41,488 nt of DNA. Origin: a virus. Position 1 is the stretch's first letter. Each line of letters starts with the position of its first letter. The stretch spans positions 1-41,488 of the IMG/VR virus record IMGVR_UViG_3300046507_000077; one strand, written 5' to 3'. Shown in pieces: positions 14,568 through 23,342 of the stretch. The translations under genes were made by a program, and so were the position numbers. A model generated the notes under the pieces. It was not told the origin of the DNA. It saw only the letters and a list, made by a program, of their open reading frames with translations, and made no database searches.

Positions 14568-15554
14568 TCACGTGTTGAAGGTGCTCTTGCTGAGCTGCAA
14601 GTTGATGTAAAGCGCGTTGATCGTGCCGACCGCTCCCAGCTCAAGCCCACCGCTCGTCATGAAGCCGAGTCGTGCGTCCGCGCCCGTGGCAGAGAAGAAC
14701 GTCTGACCGATCGTTCCGTACGTGTTGACCTTCGGCCGGCTGATCACGGCAGGTACGGAACCGATCGACACGAGCTGACCCGGTGCCTTGCTGGGGGAGA
14801 GATCCACGCGCCCGGAGAACTCCCACATGATGGAAGACTCACGCGCGTACAGCGTCCCGGAGACCGTCACGTTCGTACCGTCAGAAGCCTGATAGTTGGA
14901 GAGCGTGACTGCCTGCCACGGTCCGGGGTCAGTCGTGAACCACGTACCGTCAGCCTTCCGCGTCCAGCGCTGATTAGTGCCAATGTCGTACACGGTGGCA
15001 CCGACACCGACGTTCGACGCGGAGGGAAGCTGTCCGGCCCAATCCACAGCGATCGTGCTACGGCCGGCCAACGCTGCCTGATCCCGGTACTGACCCTGAT
15101 ACCGCGTGACGGTCAGTGTGAAAGTGGTCGTGGCCTTCGGTACGTCCACCCAACCCAGCGCAACGGCGTTGTCGGGACGAGCCGGAGCCACGGGAGTTGC
15201 CGCCGGAGTGCCGGTCACGATCTCGATTGCCACACCGTTCGTACCGTCAGCGGCAAGCGTGGTAAGCCGGGCAACGATCAAGTCCCTACGCGGGTTCACG
15301 CTTGAGGCAGTCTGGACAGCCACGGTTCCGCCCGGGGACCATGCCCACGTTGCACCACCGGCGGTCAGCCCCATGAACACGTTCCCAGCGCCCACAGCCA
15401 CCGTGCGGGCAGCCTGATCACTGCTCAGAAGGAAGTCAGACGTAGACGCGAACAAGTGGGTCATGCCCTGACGCGGCACGCTCAGGCTGTTGAAGTTCGC
15501 AAGGTCGTTACCGCCGTACGACACGCCTTCCTGAAACCATGCAAAGCCCGCCAT
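14568..15554 (-). CDS. Tail tip or receptor-binding protein
   Basis: A 328-residue, glycine-, threonine- and alanine-rich protein. The start (GFAWFQEGVSYGGNDLANFN) resembles phage proteins of the tail tip that begin with an appendage-anchoring segment, and VNPRRDLIVARL followed by VALGWVDVPK is seen in many actinophage minor tail proteins. The C-terminal third is beta-rich (MWEFSGRVDLSPSK). A receptor-binding or structural role is inferred from location between the Dit-like and hub genes. The ATG directly follows the previous stop. Confidence 0.6.
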   Translation of the reverse strand: MAGFAWFQEGVSYGGNDLANFNSLSVPRQGMTHLFASTSDFLLSSDQAARTVAVGAGNVFMGLTAGGATWAWSPGGTVAVQTASSVNPRRDLIVARLTTLAADGTNGVAIEIVTGTPAATPVAPARPDNAVALGWVDVPKATTTFTLTVTRYQGQYRDQAALAGRSTIAVDWAGQLPSASNVGVGATVYDIGTNQRWTRKADGTWFTTDPGPWQAVTLSNYQASDGTNVTVSGTLYARESSIMWEFSGRVDLSPSKAPGQLVSIGSVPAVISRPKVNTYGTIGQTFFSATGADARLGFMTSGGLELGAVGTINALYINLQLSKSTFNT

Positions 15555-15555
15555 G

Positions 15556-16422
15556 TCAGACCCACCTATCTACCCACGTAATTACCGCTCGTGCGGAAGT
15601 GAATTCGTCACGGCTCGTCAGCCTCAGCCGGTGAAGCCCGGGACCGTACTCCGGCCACACGGAACCCACCTTTACGAGCCCGGTAATGTCCACACCGGTC
15701 ACCGTCGTCACGGTCATTCCGGCGCTGTCAATGACTAGGTCTCCGTCGTGATCGACGGAGAAGAACTGTCCCGTTGTGTCGTCCCACAGTGTGGGAGAAG
15801 CGCCACCAGTAATGACCACCTGGGGACGAGCGGCAACCGACCCGTACTGAGTCAGCCACGTAATCGGGTCCGGCGGGGGAGCACCCGAACCACTCACGAG
15901 CCACGGCACAGCGTCAGGGAACGTGAGCCCGCTAGCGTCCTGTTCGCGCTTCGAACTCCGAACGACCGACTCACGGGGAGCGTCGCCATACACGTACGGG
16001 CTCGTGGCGTACAGCTCAACGACGACGTTGCACACCATGTTGGCGAAGTTCAGGTCAAGGGGCGCGCTCCGCTTCCGTGGACGAGCCATGACGTAACCGG
16101 TCTGATCGGCAGCCACGCCCGGGAAGCGGAAGCGAAGAGGCTTCTCAACTTCCCCGGGCATGAACGCCGCTTGCAGGCTCACGAGCGCCTGAGTGAACTC
16201 TTCGCGCGTGCTGCCGTAGACCTCAAGGGTCACGGTCACCGTTCGACCGTTCATGTAGTCGTCGCCGGCGTACAGCCCGTTGCGCTGCACAAGAGTCAGG
16301 TCAGATGACCGGATCTCCGGAAGCTCAAGCAAGCCGTCAACCTGAACGATGGATACGGCGGAGTCGGGTTCCCCCATGACTAGCCCGTTGTACTCACACG
16401 TCCAGTCGGTCAACTCCGCCAT
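15556..16422 (-). CDS. Distal tail protein (Dit-like)
   Basis: A 288-residue protein directly after the tape measure, where Dit proteins are found. Signs of the siphovirus tail component family are the N-terminal VQVDGLLELPEIRSSD, the YAGDDYMNGRTVTVTLEVYG strand pair, RPRKRSAPLD and YATSPYVYGD, then a C-terminal beta domain. Dit forms the hub between the tail tube and tip. The ATG at 16422 follows GAGGGGG, and palindrome 5 lies 19 bases upstream. Confidence 0.75.
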   Translation of the reverse strand: MAELTDWTCEYNGLVMGEPDSAVSIVQVDGLLELPEIRSSDLTLVQRNGLYAGDDYMNGRTVTVTLEVYGSTREEFTQALVSLQAAFMPGEVEKPLRFRFPGVAADQTGYVMARPRKRSAPLDLNFANMVCNVVVELYATSPYVYGDAPRESVVRSSKREQDASGLTFPDAVPWLVSGSGAPPPDPITWLTQYGSVAARPQVVITGGASPTLWDDTTGQFFSVDHDGDLVIDSAGMTVTTVTGVDITGLVKVGSVWPEYGPGLHRLRLTSRDEFTSARAVITWVDRWV

Positions 16423-16440
16423 ACCATCCCCCTCTTCATG

Positions 16441-16458
16441 CCTACTCTTGAGAGTGGG
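16441..16458. promoter_or_regulatory. Operator-like palindrome 5
   Basis: CCTACTCTTGAGAGTGGG in the 40-base gap between tape measure and Dit-like gene, followed by CTGAC as at several other sites. Confidence 0.7.
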
Positions 16459-16462
16459 CTGA

Positions 16463-18652
16463 CTACGCCGGAGAAGTACGCAGCGCCCATGCGACTTCAC
16501 GGCCGATTGCGAACGGGTCAGCGTTCGTCTGCACGTTAACCACGACCCCAGCGCCGGAGCCCGAAGCGTGGTTAGGAACGACCGTCGAACCGTTCGGCAG
16601 GTTGACCCACTCCGGGCCACGCTCACCGACGCGAGTGAGACCCCCTGCCGGTCCACCCATGGCGCGGATCTTGGGAATGGGGCTGTCCGGCAGATCAATG
16701 CTGAGCTTGCCCCAACCGAGCTTGTTCGGGATCGCGTAGTTGAGAAGGTCGATCACGCCATTGATCGCACCCTTAGCGGCACGAGCCACAGCGGACGCAA
16801 GCGACGACGCGAAGCCACCGAGCCGGCTGAGCCCGTTCTTGATTCCGTCGATCACGCTGCCACCGATCGACTTGCCCGCATTGACGAGCGCAGAGAGCGA
16901 CGACACGAGCCGTCCCGGAAGCCCCCTCACGAAGCCAACAACGGCGTCAAGTCCAGCCTTCGCCCTATCCCTGACCCACTTAAACGCGTTCGTCGTGGCA
17001 GTGACGATCGTGTCCCAATGCTTGATGATCAAGCCGGGACCGGTGAAGTTCAGGAACAGGTTCTTGATGAAGTTGAAGACGCTCTTGATCTTCTCCCACA
17101 CCCATTCGAAAGCCTCAAGGGTGTACTTCTTGATCGTGTCCCAGTTGGCCCAAATCAGCGCGGCAAGGGCAACGATCCCGGCAATGACCCAAGCAATCGG
17201 ACCCATGGCCACGATCCATGCCGCTGCCATACGTGCCGCTTGAAGCATGGCCTGAACACCCATGAGAACCCACGTGCCGACGATCACAGCCCCGGACACA
17301 ACGGCTCGTGCTGCCGCTGCGATCCATCCCCCGATCGTTGACCATGACGCTGCCACCTGAGTTGCTGCGGACGTGACCGACGCTGCCGCAGTGGTGACCC
17401 ACCCGGTAACGACACCGGCAGCCGTAATCCCTTGCTGAATGAGCCACTTCACGAGCGCGGGCAGAATCAAGGTCGTGATGACACCGGCGATAATCCCGAA
17501 CGTCGTGCTGTGCTGGGATATGAAACCGGCAGTCGTCGTAATGGCCTGACCGACTCCGCTGAGCCTGTTCGCGAACTCCTCAACGACTGGAATTACAGTC
17601 GCGCCCAGGAAGTCAACAATCCCTTGCTGTAGCCCCCGGGTGAACTCCTTGAGCTTGTTCGCCGCGTTGTCGTGCATGGTGTCGCCGGCTGACTTCGCCG
17701 CTCCGTCCACCTTGCCCAGCGCCGCAACGGCCGAAGAGGGATCAAGCGCAAAAAGCGCGTCTTGCATATCCTCAGCCTGAGTACCGAAAAGCTTCACTGC
17801 GAGAGCGGAGCGTTCGGCAGGGTCCTTGACGTTACGGAGCCCGTCAAGCGTCTGGTCAAGCGCGGCCTTCGCTGCCGGTCCACCTTCGGCAATGGCCTTC
17901 GTCATTTCCTTGCCGTTAAGACCAATGGCCTTGTACGAAGCGTTTACGTCGTCGCCACCCGCGCGGACGATAAGACCGAACTCCTTGAGCGAGTCGGCAA
18001 CTAGGTCAGCATCACGAGCGCCGCCCTTGAGCCCCTGAGACAGAAGCCCCATTGCCGTCTTGCCGTCAAGCCCGATTCCCTTGAACTGAACGCCGTACTC
18101 GTTGAACGTGTCCAAGAGGTCTTCCGACTTATTCGCGCCTTCCTGCGCACCCTTCGTCAGAATGTCGAACGCTTCCGTGGCGTTCTTCGCCAACCCGGTC
18201 TTGAGCATCTGTCCGACCGCGTTAGACGTAGGTCCGACTTCGTCACCCAGGACCGTCGCAACGTCCATGGCTTGCTTGGAGATATCCGCCATTTCGTCAG
18301 CGGTAGCCCCGGCGGGAACTAGCCCCTGTTGCCAAAGAGCCTTGAGCGCTTCGTTCGCGTCAGCTACGGACTCCCCGTACCCGTCCGAATACACGGCTCC
18401 GGCAGCCTCACCCAGCTTCTTTGCCTCAGCGGGTGTCGCTCCCAACTGAGCTGCAAGAAGGTCGTTGTTCGCGCCCTGTTCCAACGCGTCCGCAATGCCC
18501 ATGCCGATACCGGCGGCAATCGCACCACCGGCAGCGAGAGCGAGACCGGAAGCAATGTCACCGAAACGGCTGACCTCTTCTCCGGCCTGTTCGAGCGTCT
18601 GAGACAGCTCTTCCGCGTCACCGGCAATCGTAATCTTGATCGGCTCAGCCAC
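16463..18652 (-). CDS. Tape measure protein
   Basis: A 729-residue protein that sets tail length and helps DNA entry. The first 380 residues are a PhageMin_Tail-like helical domain (LWQQGLVPAGATADEMADIS, MLKTGLAKNATEAFD, FGTQAEDMQDALFALDP). The middle is strongly hydrophobic (about 380-500, with several possible membrane helices), and the C-terminus is glycine-rich (AMGGPAGGLTRVGERGPEW). It is short for a tape measure, predicting a tail of roughly 100 nm by the usual 0.15 nm per residue. The GTG at 18652 follows AGGGGG. Confidence 0.9.
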   Translation of the reverse strand: MAEPIKITIAGDAEELSQTLEQAGEEVSRFGDIASGLALAAGGAIAAGIGMGIADALEQGANNDLLAAQLGATPAEAKKLGEAAGAVYSDGYGESVADANEALKALWQQGLVPAGATADEMADISKQAMDVATVLGDEVGPTSNAVGQMLKTGLAKNATEAFDILTKGAQEGANKSEDLLDTFNEYGVQFKGIGLDGKTAMGLLSQGLKGGARDADLVADSLKEFGLIVRAGGDDVNASYKAIGLNGKEMTKAIAEGGPAAKAALDQTLDGLRNVKDPAERSALAVKLFGTQAEDMQDALFALDPSSAVAALGKVDGAAKSAGDTMHDNAANKLKEFTRGLQQGIVDFLGATVIPVVEEFANRLSGVGQAITTTAGFISQHSTTFGIIAGVITTLILPALVKWLIQQGITAAGVVTGWVTTAAASVTSAATQVAASWSTIGGWIAAAARAVVSGAVIVGTWVLMGVQAMLQAARMAAAWIVAMGPIAWVIAGIVALAALIWANWDTIKKYTLEAFEWVWEKIKSVFNFIKNLFLNFTGPGLIIKHWDTIVTATTNAFKWVRDRAKAGLDAVVGFVRGLPGRLVSSLSALVNAGKSIGGSVIDGIKNGLSRLGGFASSLASAVARAAKGAINGVIDLLNYAIPNKLGWGKLSIDLPDSPIPKIRAMGGPAGGLTRVGERGPEWVNLPNGSTVVPNHASGSGAGVVVNVQTNADPFAIGREVAWALRTSPA

Positions 18653-18662
18653 GTCGTACCCC

Positions 18663-18869
18663 CTACGTCATGACGGGAGTACGACGCTCCCCATTGCCGC
18701 CGGCTGACCGGCCACGTCCCCCGCGCTGAGTCCGCTTGTGCTCACGCTCTTGCGCTTCTAGGTCTTCGTTCATTTGGTCAACCAACGCGCGGAAGTCCCT
18801 TAGCTCAAGGGCTTGCACGTCGCGCCACGTCAGCCCCTTGAAGTGGCCAATGAGACGCGCGCACGTCAC
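18663..18869 (-). CDS. Tail assembly chaperone, downstream ORF (gpT-like)
   Basis: A 68-residue helical protein (LTWRDVQALELRDFRALVDQ) with a basic, arginine-glycine-rich tail. It is in the -1 frame relative to the 92-aa gene upstream. Its GTG shares one base with that gene's TAG, and the frame is open across the junction, as in G/GT tail chaperone pairs made by -1 slippage. I see no standard slippery heptamer, so stop-start coupling (TAGTG) is as likely as frameshifting. Confidence 0.7.
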   Translation of the reverse strand: MTCARLIGHFKGLTWRDVQALELRDFRALVDQMNEDLEAQEREHKRTQRGGRGRSAGGNGERRTPVMT

Positions 18870-19147
18870 TACGCGTTGGGAACGGTAGGGTCCGGCTTCG
18901 CCTTGCCCTTGAACTCGATACGAAGGTTCTTCGCGTCCTCAACGGTGAAGTCGGGATTGTCACGACGCTTCACCACGTAGGCCATGGCAAGGATGAGCTT
19001 GCCCTTGCGGGCTCCGGCCTTCGCCATGCCGTCAAGCGGACCGTCAATGATCTCTTCGATCTCGCAAATCTCGCCAATCGTCAGGCTGTCCATGTTCAGG
19101 GACAGAACGTCGTCAGCGGCAGGCGCAACAGGCTTACGAGCGGGCAT
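18869..19147 (-). CDS. Tail assembly chaperone, upstream ORF (gpG-like)
   Basis: A 92-residue protein: DVLSLNMDSLTIGEICEIEE, then GKLILAMAYVVKRRDNPDFT and VEDAKNLRIEF. This is the usual composition and size of the first tail assembly chaperone, which coats the tape measure during tail assembly. It lies between the tail tube and tape measure genes, as expected. The ATG at 19147 has no strong ribosome site, and the upstream gene ends three bases away, so translation is probably coupled. Confidence 0.7.
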   Translation of the reverse strand: MPARKPVAPAADDVLSLNMDSLTIGEICEIEEIIDGPLDGMAKAGARKGKLILAMAYVVKRRDNPDFTVEDAKNLRIEFKGKAKPDPTVPNA

Positions 19148-19149
19148 GG

Positions 19150-19584
19150 CTATTCACTCTCCAAATGGCTACGGACGAGCGCGCGAATTTCACGCTCATA
19201 GGTCTCGCTCACTTCGGTGCTCTTACGCGCCATAGCGCGGAACAGGAAGCGGTTCGGTTTGATGTTCCGCTTCTTAAACCCGAAGTGAATTGCGGCAGCG
19301 TAGGGAACACGGGACGCTGAGCCCGCCTTGATCGCCGCTGATTTGGCGGAAGCAACAACCTTGACCGACTTGTCTAGCTTCCCCGGGCGGTAGCGCTTAC
19401 TCGACTTCGCGTCACGCTTACCGTCCGGGGCAGCCAACACAGCGGCAGGCTTGACGATCTCCGCAGCGGTCTTGTTGACCTCACGGACCTTCTTGTTCAG
19501 CTCACGGTCTTTCAGCTTCCGCACAGTCTTTTGGAACTCACGGAGACCTTCCACCCGGACCGTGTATGCGGAGCGCTGAGCCAC
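19150..19584 (-). CDS. HK97 gp10-like head-tail protein
   Basis: A 144-residue basic protein with the family's signature: an N-terminal LREFQKTVRKLKDRELN helix and a C-terminal PYAAAIHFGFKKRNIKPNRF block. HK97 gp10-type proteins join head and tail. Unusually, the gene lies after the tail tube gene rather than before it, in contrast with HK97 and lambda. The ATG at 19584 follows AGGGGGTAGC. Confidence 0.75.
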   Translation of the reverse strand: MAQRSAYTVRVEGLREFQKTVRKLKDRELNKKVREVNKTAAEIVKPAAVLAAPDGKRDAKSSKRYRPGKLDKSVKVVASAKSAAIKAGSASRVPYAAAIHFGFKKRNIKPNRFLFRAMARKSTEVSETYEREIRALVRSHLESE

Positions 19585-19595
19585 GAGCTACCCCC

Positions 19596-20591
19596 TTACG
19601 GAGCCGGAACGAAATCCGGGTCAGGCTCCGTGTACGTGACCTTGACAGCGGCAACGCCGACAGCCCCGGGGTCAAGAACGCGGAAGGGCAGGTTGTGAGT
19701 CGTCAACTCGTCAACCGCTGCTTCGGGAGACTCGCCCGTGAACTGAATCGCCGGAGCCTCAACGACAAGCGAAGTCCCGGGGAACAGGCCGGCGAACGTG
19801 GCCTTGAACCCGCACAGCTCACCGGCAAGGAAGGCTTCGTACAGCCCCAGGGAATCAGCGGTGAACTCCCCCTCAAGGGTGCCTTCGTACGTCGGCATGG
19901 CGTTACGCACGGGCTTCTTCTTGAGCGCGTTCCCCCGCAGAAAACGCCGGTCCACGTTCAAGCCACGGTCCCCGGTCAGCTCAAGGGAAGTCGCGTCGAA
20001 CGCAACCGCGTTGCCGTCACGGGTCAGCTCAATGCTTGCCCGCGTCCAGTCATACGCGTACGACTCCGCCGGGTAGGCAGGCGCAACGATCTGAGCCGGA
20101 GTGCTCGTGTGCGCCACGTCCTGAAAGTCGAACGTGACAGTCAGGGCAACGGCCTCTTCAACCTCAGCGGTCAGGGACCACTCAGTTGCCACACAACCGA
20201 CGTGCTTGTAAGCGACGTTGACACCGTCCACGGTGGGACGAACCATCTGCGCCGAGAACGAAGGCGAATCCATGCGGGACGAAGTCTCAAGGACGTGAGT
20301 CCGAAGCCCGCTGCCGTTCGCGGTTACGGTGTGCGTGTCGAACGCCGCAGCGAGAAGGGAACCCGCCCCAGCGTCGAGAAGGTCAACTTCAAGCTCACCT
20401 TCCCCGCCCATGTTGACAATGTTCCGGCGGTCAGCTCGTGCAGTCTGCATACCGGCGCGGAAGCCGACCGACTCAACGAAGTCGCGTGCGGTCTTCCAAC
20501 TGTCCGCCTTGCCTTCGTATCCCTCAACGGTGGAAGACAGCGTGCCGTACGCGCTCTCACGACCAATGCCAATGCTTGCGTCAAGCGCCAT
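19596..20591 (-). CDS. Major tail protein (tail tube)
   Basis: A 331-residue protein opening with MALDASIGIGRESAYGTLSS, typical of actinophage tail tube proteins, then KADSWKTARDFVESVGFRAG, VDLLDAGAGSLLAAAF, and a C-terminal beta domain with VKVTYTEPDPDF. It polymerises into the non-contractile tube. Its length suggests an extra decoration domain at the C-terminus (GELCGFKATFAGLFPG). The ATG at 20591 follows AGAAGGGGCGCAAC. Confidence 0.75.
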   Translation of the reverse strand: MALDASIGIGRESAYGTLSSTVEGYEGKADSWKTARDFVESVGFRAGMQTARADRRNIVNMGGEGELEVDLLDAGAGSLLAAAFDTHTVTANGSGLRTHVLETSSRMDSPSFSAQMVRPTVDGVNVAYKHVGCVATEWSLTAEVEEAVALTVTFDFQDVAHTSTPAQIVAPAYPAESYAYDWTRASIELTRDGNAVAFDATSLELTGDRGLNVDRRFLRGNALKKKPVRNAMPTYEGTLEGEFTADSLGLYEAFLAGELCGFKATFAGLFPGTSLVVEAPAIQFTGESPEAAVDELTTHNLPFRVLDPGAVGVAAVKVTYTEPDPDFVPAP

Positions 20592-20603
20592 GTTGCGCCC
20601 CTT

Positions 20604-21035
20604 CTACTGATAGACGCGACCACGAACGCGGACGCGCACCGTAAGAGCGCTGAACGCTCCGTCAGTGGTTTCGGAAGTGTCGATTGACGCTGACTCCGGC
20701 CGTACGTCCACGAGCCCCGTGACGGTCGTTCTGTCCAACGTGGCGCATGCGTCCGTGATGCTGTCCCGCAGCACGTACACGCCGCGCTCAGCGTCGATCG
20801 GGTTGCCCGGTGAGATCACGCACGCACGCACTTCCACATAGCCCGTGACGTTCGTGGGCTTCCTGCCTTCGCGCATACCGGCTGACACAAGTTCGTCGTC
20901 GGTCGTCGCGCCTAGCCACACCTGTTGCCGCCGGGAAGTGTCACCGGTCTCAGCGAAGGTGCATTGAACTCCGGCCGGCACCGAAGCCTTGAGCCGGTCG
21001 AACAGTGCAGCCTTCGTGTCAAACATGAGCGCCAC
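20604..21035 (-). CDS. Tail terminator or minor head-tail protein
   Basis: A 143-residue protein between the connector and tail tube genes: an N-terminal helix (TKAALFDRLKASVPAGVQ), then beta strands (QVWLGATTDDELV, GYVEVRACVISPG, ALTVRVRVRGRVYQ). It fits the tail-terminator fold, which caps the tube and meets the head. The GTG at 21035 has GGGGGC close by. ATG 21026 is possible and would remove three residues. Function rests on position and size. Confidence 0.6.
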   Translation of the reverse strand: MALMFDTKAALFDRLKASVPAGVQCTFAETGDTSRRQQVWLGATTDDELVSAGMREGRKPTNVTGYVEVRACVISPGNPIDAERGVYVLRDSITDACATLDRTTVTGLVDVRPESASIDTSETTDGAFSALTVRVRVRGRVYQ

Positions 21036-21045
21036 GCCTGCCCCC

Positions 21046-21414
21046 TTACATGAAGATGAACGGCAGACGAGCGCGGTACAGATTCAGCTTCGCGTTCACT
21101 TCCGGCAGGGAAGTCGGGCGGAATGAACCACCGGCTTGCGCAAGCTGAATGCTGCCGAATTCGGATTGAAGCTGTAGCGCGCGGTCAGGAATGCGGGACA
21201 CGGTGTCAAGCACGTATTGACGCGCGATCGTCCGGACGCACCACCGAATGGTTTCCGGAGTCGGGTTGTCGATCGTGTCCCACTTCTGCCCGCAGTAGAC
21301 CTCAACGACCTCAACCGAGAAGTCGATTGCTTCGGACAGAAGAGCGTCACTAAACAGCGCGGAGTCTTCCAAACCGTCCAGCGCGCGAAGCTCTTCAACG
21401 GTGGCGTACGCCAT
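21046..21414 (-). CDS. Head-tail connector protein (gp6-like)
   Basis: A 122-residue mainly helical protein (ATVEELRALDGLEDSALFSD, SVEVVEVYCGQKW, IRWCVRTIARQYVLD), a composition and length typical of HK97 gp6 adaptor proteins that bind the portal. It is the first gene after the operator and terminator-like structure that follows the capsid gene, so it begins a separable unit. The ATG at 21414 is preceded by AGGGGGTCTC. Confidence 0.7.
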   Translation of the reverse strand: MAYATVEELRALDGLEDSALFSDALLSEAIDFSVEVVEVYCGQKWDTIDNPTPETIRWCVRTIARQYVLDTVSRIPDRALQLQSEFGSIQLAQAGGSFRPTSLPEVNAKLNLYRARLPFIFM

Positions 21415-21428
21415 GAGACCCCCTCACG

Positions 21429-21472
21429 GGGAAGGGGGCAACCCACTCTTGAGAGCAGGCTGACCCCTTCCC
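21429..21472 (-). terminator. Terminator-like hairpin with operator palindrome 6 in its head
   Basis: GGGAAGGGG (21429-21437) pairs perfectly with CCCCTTCCC (21464-21472). The palindrome CCCACTCTTGAGAGCAGG (21442-21459) lies in the loop on the same dyad axis. It follows the capsid gene. Confidence 0.7.
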
Positions 21473-21483
21473 GCTAAGCCGGA

Positions 21484-22686
21484 TTAGGCACCGGTGGTGA
21501 TCGTCAGGACCTTCGCAGCGCGCTCGTCCACAAGGAGACCGTCCGCACGCTGAATGAAGCGGTACACGACCTGATCGTTCATGAACTTGTAGTCAACCGA
21601 CCGCTCAACGCGGAGAGCCCCGGCAAGGCGAACGCGGTACTTGCCCAGGTCACCGAACAGAATCTTGTTCAGCGGGACACCGTCGTCAGTCGCAACGGGC
21701 TTGCCGTTGAACATGTCCGGAGCGCCGGCCACGAGACCGGAAGCCCACAGGTACTGACCGTTCGCGTCCTTGAGCTTGCGCATGAGCGCGGCAGTCTTGT
21801 CGGCAACGACGTACTTGCCGTCCCGGCGGTAAGAGTTCGTCAGCTCGTAGCTCAGGTCAATGAGCGCGTCGGCAACCTTGCCGTCAGGGGACGTGGTGGT
21901 GAAGGTGGCAGTGGCAGCCGGAGCGGAAGTGAAGATGCCCTTCGGCTGACCCGTACCGGTGCCGGTCAGGAAGTGCCGACCCATGCCGTCACCAATGGCC
22001 GGACCCGCGTCACTGACAAGGAAGCCGACAAGGTCAAGCGCTTCGTCAGCGATGAACTCAGACGAGATCACAGACGCGTAAGCGTACTTGTACGCGCCCA
22101 CCGAAACCTGAATGGTGGACGGGTTCGACTCCGGGATGTTCCCGTTCTCGCCAACGATGGACGCGGACGCGCGACCGGTGACAACAGTGAAGTCGATCGG
22201 CTCACCGCTGGACGTGGTCACGATGCTCGCACCGTTGCGCATGATCGTGCTGCGCTCAACGGCCTGAGCGAGAAGCTGACCGTACAGCGTCCGGGTCAGA
22301 ACGTTCGGGTTGCCGGGACGGTCCACAGCGCGCGTCTCAACGTCCCCCGCCTCAGCGCGGAACTCAAGCACCTTGCCGAAGCCGTCAGCGCCACCCAGGG
22401 AACGAAGCTGAGCGGAAGCGTCCGCAAGCTTGTCCTGAGTCGCCTTCTTGCTGCCGGAGCCCTTGAGTCCCTGCATGAGAGAGGTGACGTTCTCAGTCGC
22501 AGCGAGAGCGTCAACGCCGCGCTTGATCCGACCGTCATAGTCGGCAATGGCGGTCAGAAGGTTGTCTTCCTTCTGTCGCGCCTCAGCGGTCATGTCCTTG
22601 CCGGCGAACTCGTCGGTCAGGGTGCGAAGCTCGTTGGTCGCACGCTCACGAGCCTCAAAGTTGGCGCTCAGGGTCTTCGCGTCCAT
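21484..22686 (-). CDS. Major capsid protein, HK97 fold
   Basis: A 400-residue precursor. Residues 1-115 are a charged helical scaffold-like delta domain (FEARERATNELRTLTDEFAG). The mature part carries typical HK97-fold blocks: VVTGRASASIVGENGNIPES, YKYAYASVISSEFIADEA, FLTGTGTGQPKGIF, and the C-terminal YRFIQRADGLLVDERA. The neighbouring protease presumably removes the delta domain. The ATG shares its A with the protease TAA (TAATG). Confidence 0.9.
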   Translation of the reverse strand: MDAKTLSANFEARERATNELRTLTDEFAGKDMTAEARQKEDNLLTAIADYDGRIKRGVDALAATENVTSLMQGLKGSGSKKATQDKLADASAQLRSLGGADGFGKVLEFRAEAGDVETRAVDRPGNPNVLTRTLYGQLLAQAVERSTIMRNGASIVTTSSGEPIDFTVVTGRASASIVGENGNIPESNPSTIQVSVGAYKYAYASVISSEFIADEALDLVGFLVSDAGPAIGDGMGRHFLTGTGTGQPKGIFTSAPAATATFTTTSPDGKVADALIDLSYELTNSYRRDGKYVVADKTAALMRKLKDANGQYLWASGLVAGAPDMFNGKPVATDDGVPLNKILFGDLGKYRVRLAGALRVERSVDYKFMNDQVVYRFIQRADGLLVDERAAKVLTITTGA

Positions 22687-23342
22687 TAGGCACCCGCCCT
22701 TTCATGAGCGCGGATAAGCGCCCGTTCGTTGTAAAAAGAAACCGGCTCCGATGTGTCGGAAGCCGGGTTGTCGTTTCGCTCTTCGGATTCGGGCGGAGGG
22801 GGAGCGAAGTCCCCTATGCCTAGCGCCTGTTCGACGGAGCGAAGCGCTGCCTGAGTAGTCGGGTAAGCCGGGTTCACCACCGGTCCGACTTCGGCAACGT
22901 CCATGGCCGTGATTTCCCGAATGGGAAGACCGGTCTCAGGGTCGTCGTCGTCTGCCCGACGCTGCCCACCGTCCAGCACGCGGAAGGTGAAGGAGCTACC
23001 GCGAAGGTCACCGCGCTTGAGGAGAGTGGCAACGTCACGGCCGGTCGTGGTGTCGGGAAGGTCAATCTCATAGAACCCGCCCTCACGGTCTTCACCGACC
23101 CGGAGCGTCCCCGCACCCGTCCGCCCAAGAAGGGCGTTGACGTTGTGGTTGAACGTGGCAAGCACGTCGTTCTGCCGCAGCGACGGAGCACCCGCACCCG
23201 GAACGATCCGCTCTCGGAACCCGCCCAGGTCGTGACTCAGCTCGTTGAAGCGGTAGGCGTAACCGCGCATGACGATCTCGCCGTTGTCCGCCTTGCGCTC
23301 TTCCGGTGGGCTGACCGCGAACCTACGTTCAAGGTCAGTCAT
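22686..23342 (-). CDS. Prohead protease, HK97 family
   Basis: A 218-residue serine protease of the U35/HK97 type. VMRGYAYRFNELSHDLGGF leads in, FNHN (catalytic H), DLRGSSFTFRV (catalytic S) and the VAEVGPVVNPAYPTT segment follow. It trims the capsid precursor before maturation. The C-terminus is proline- and acid-rich. The ATG lies within the last codons of the portal gene (ATGACTGA), so portal, protease and capsid are translated as one coupled unit. Confidence 0.9.
   Translation of the reverse strand: MTDLERRFAVSPPEERKADNGEIVMRGYAYRFNELSHDLGGFRERIVPGAGAPSLRQNDVLATFNHNVNALLGRTGAGTLRVGEDREGGFYEIDLPDTTTGRDVATLLKRGDLRGSSFTFRVLDGGQRRADDDDPETGLPIREITAMDVAEVGPVVNPAYPTTQAALRSVEQALGIGDFAPPPPESEERNDNPASDTSEPVSFYNERALIRAHERAGA

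Noticed and set aside
18860-18900. Programmed -1 frameshift site between the tail chaperone ORFs
   Set aside because: The -1 frame is open across the junction, but no X-XXY-YYZ heptamer is visible. A TAGTG stop-start overlap explains it as well.
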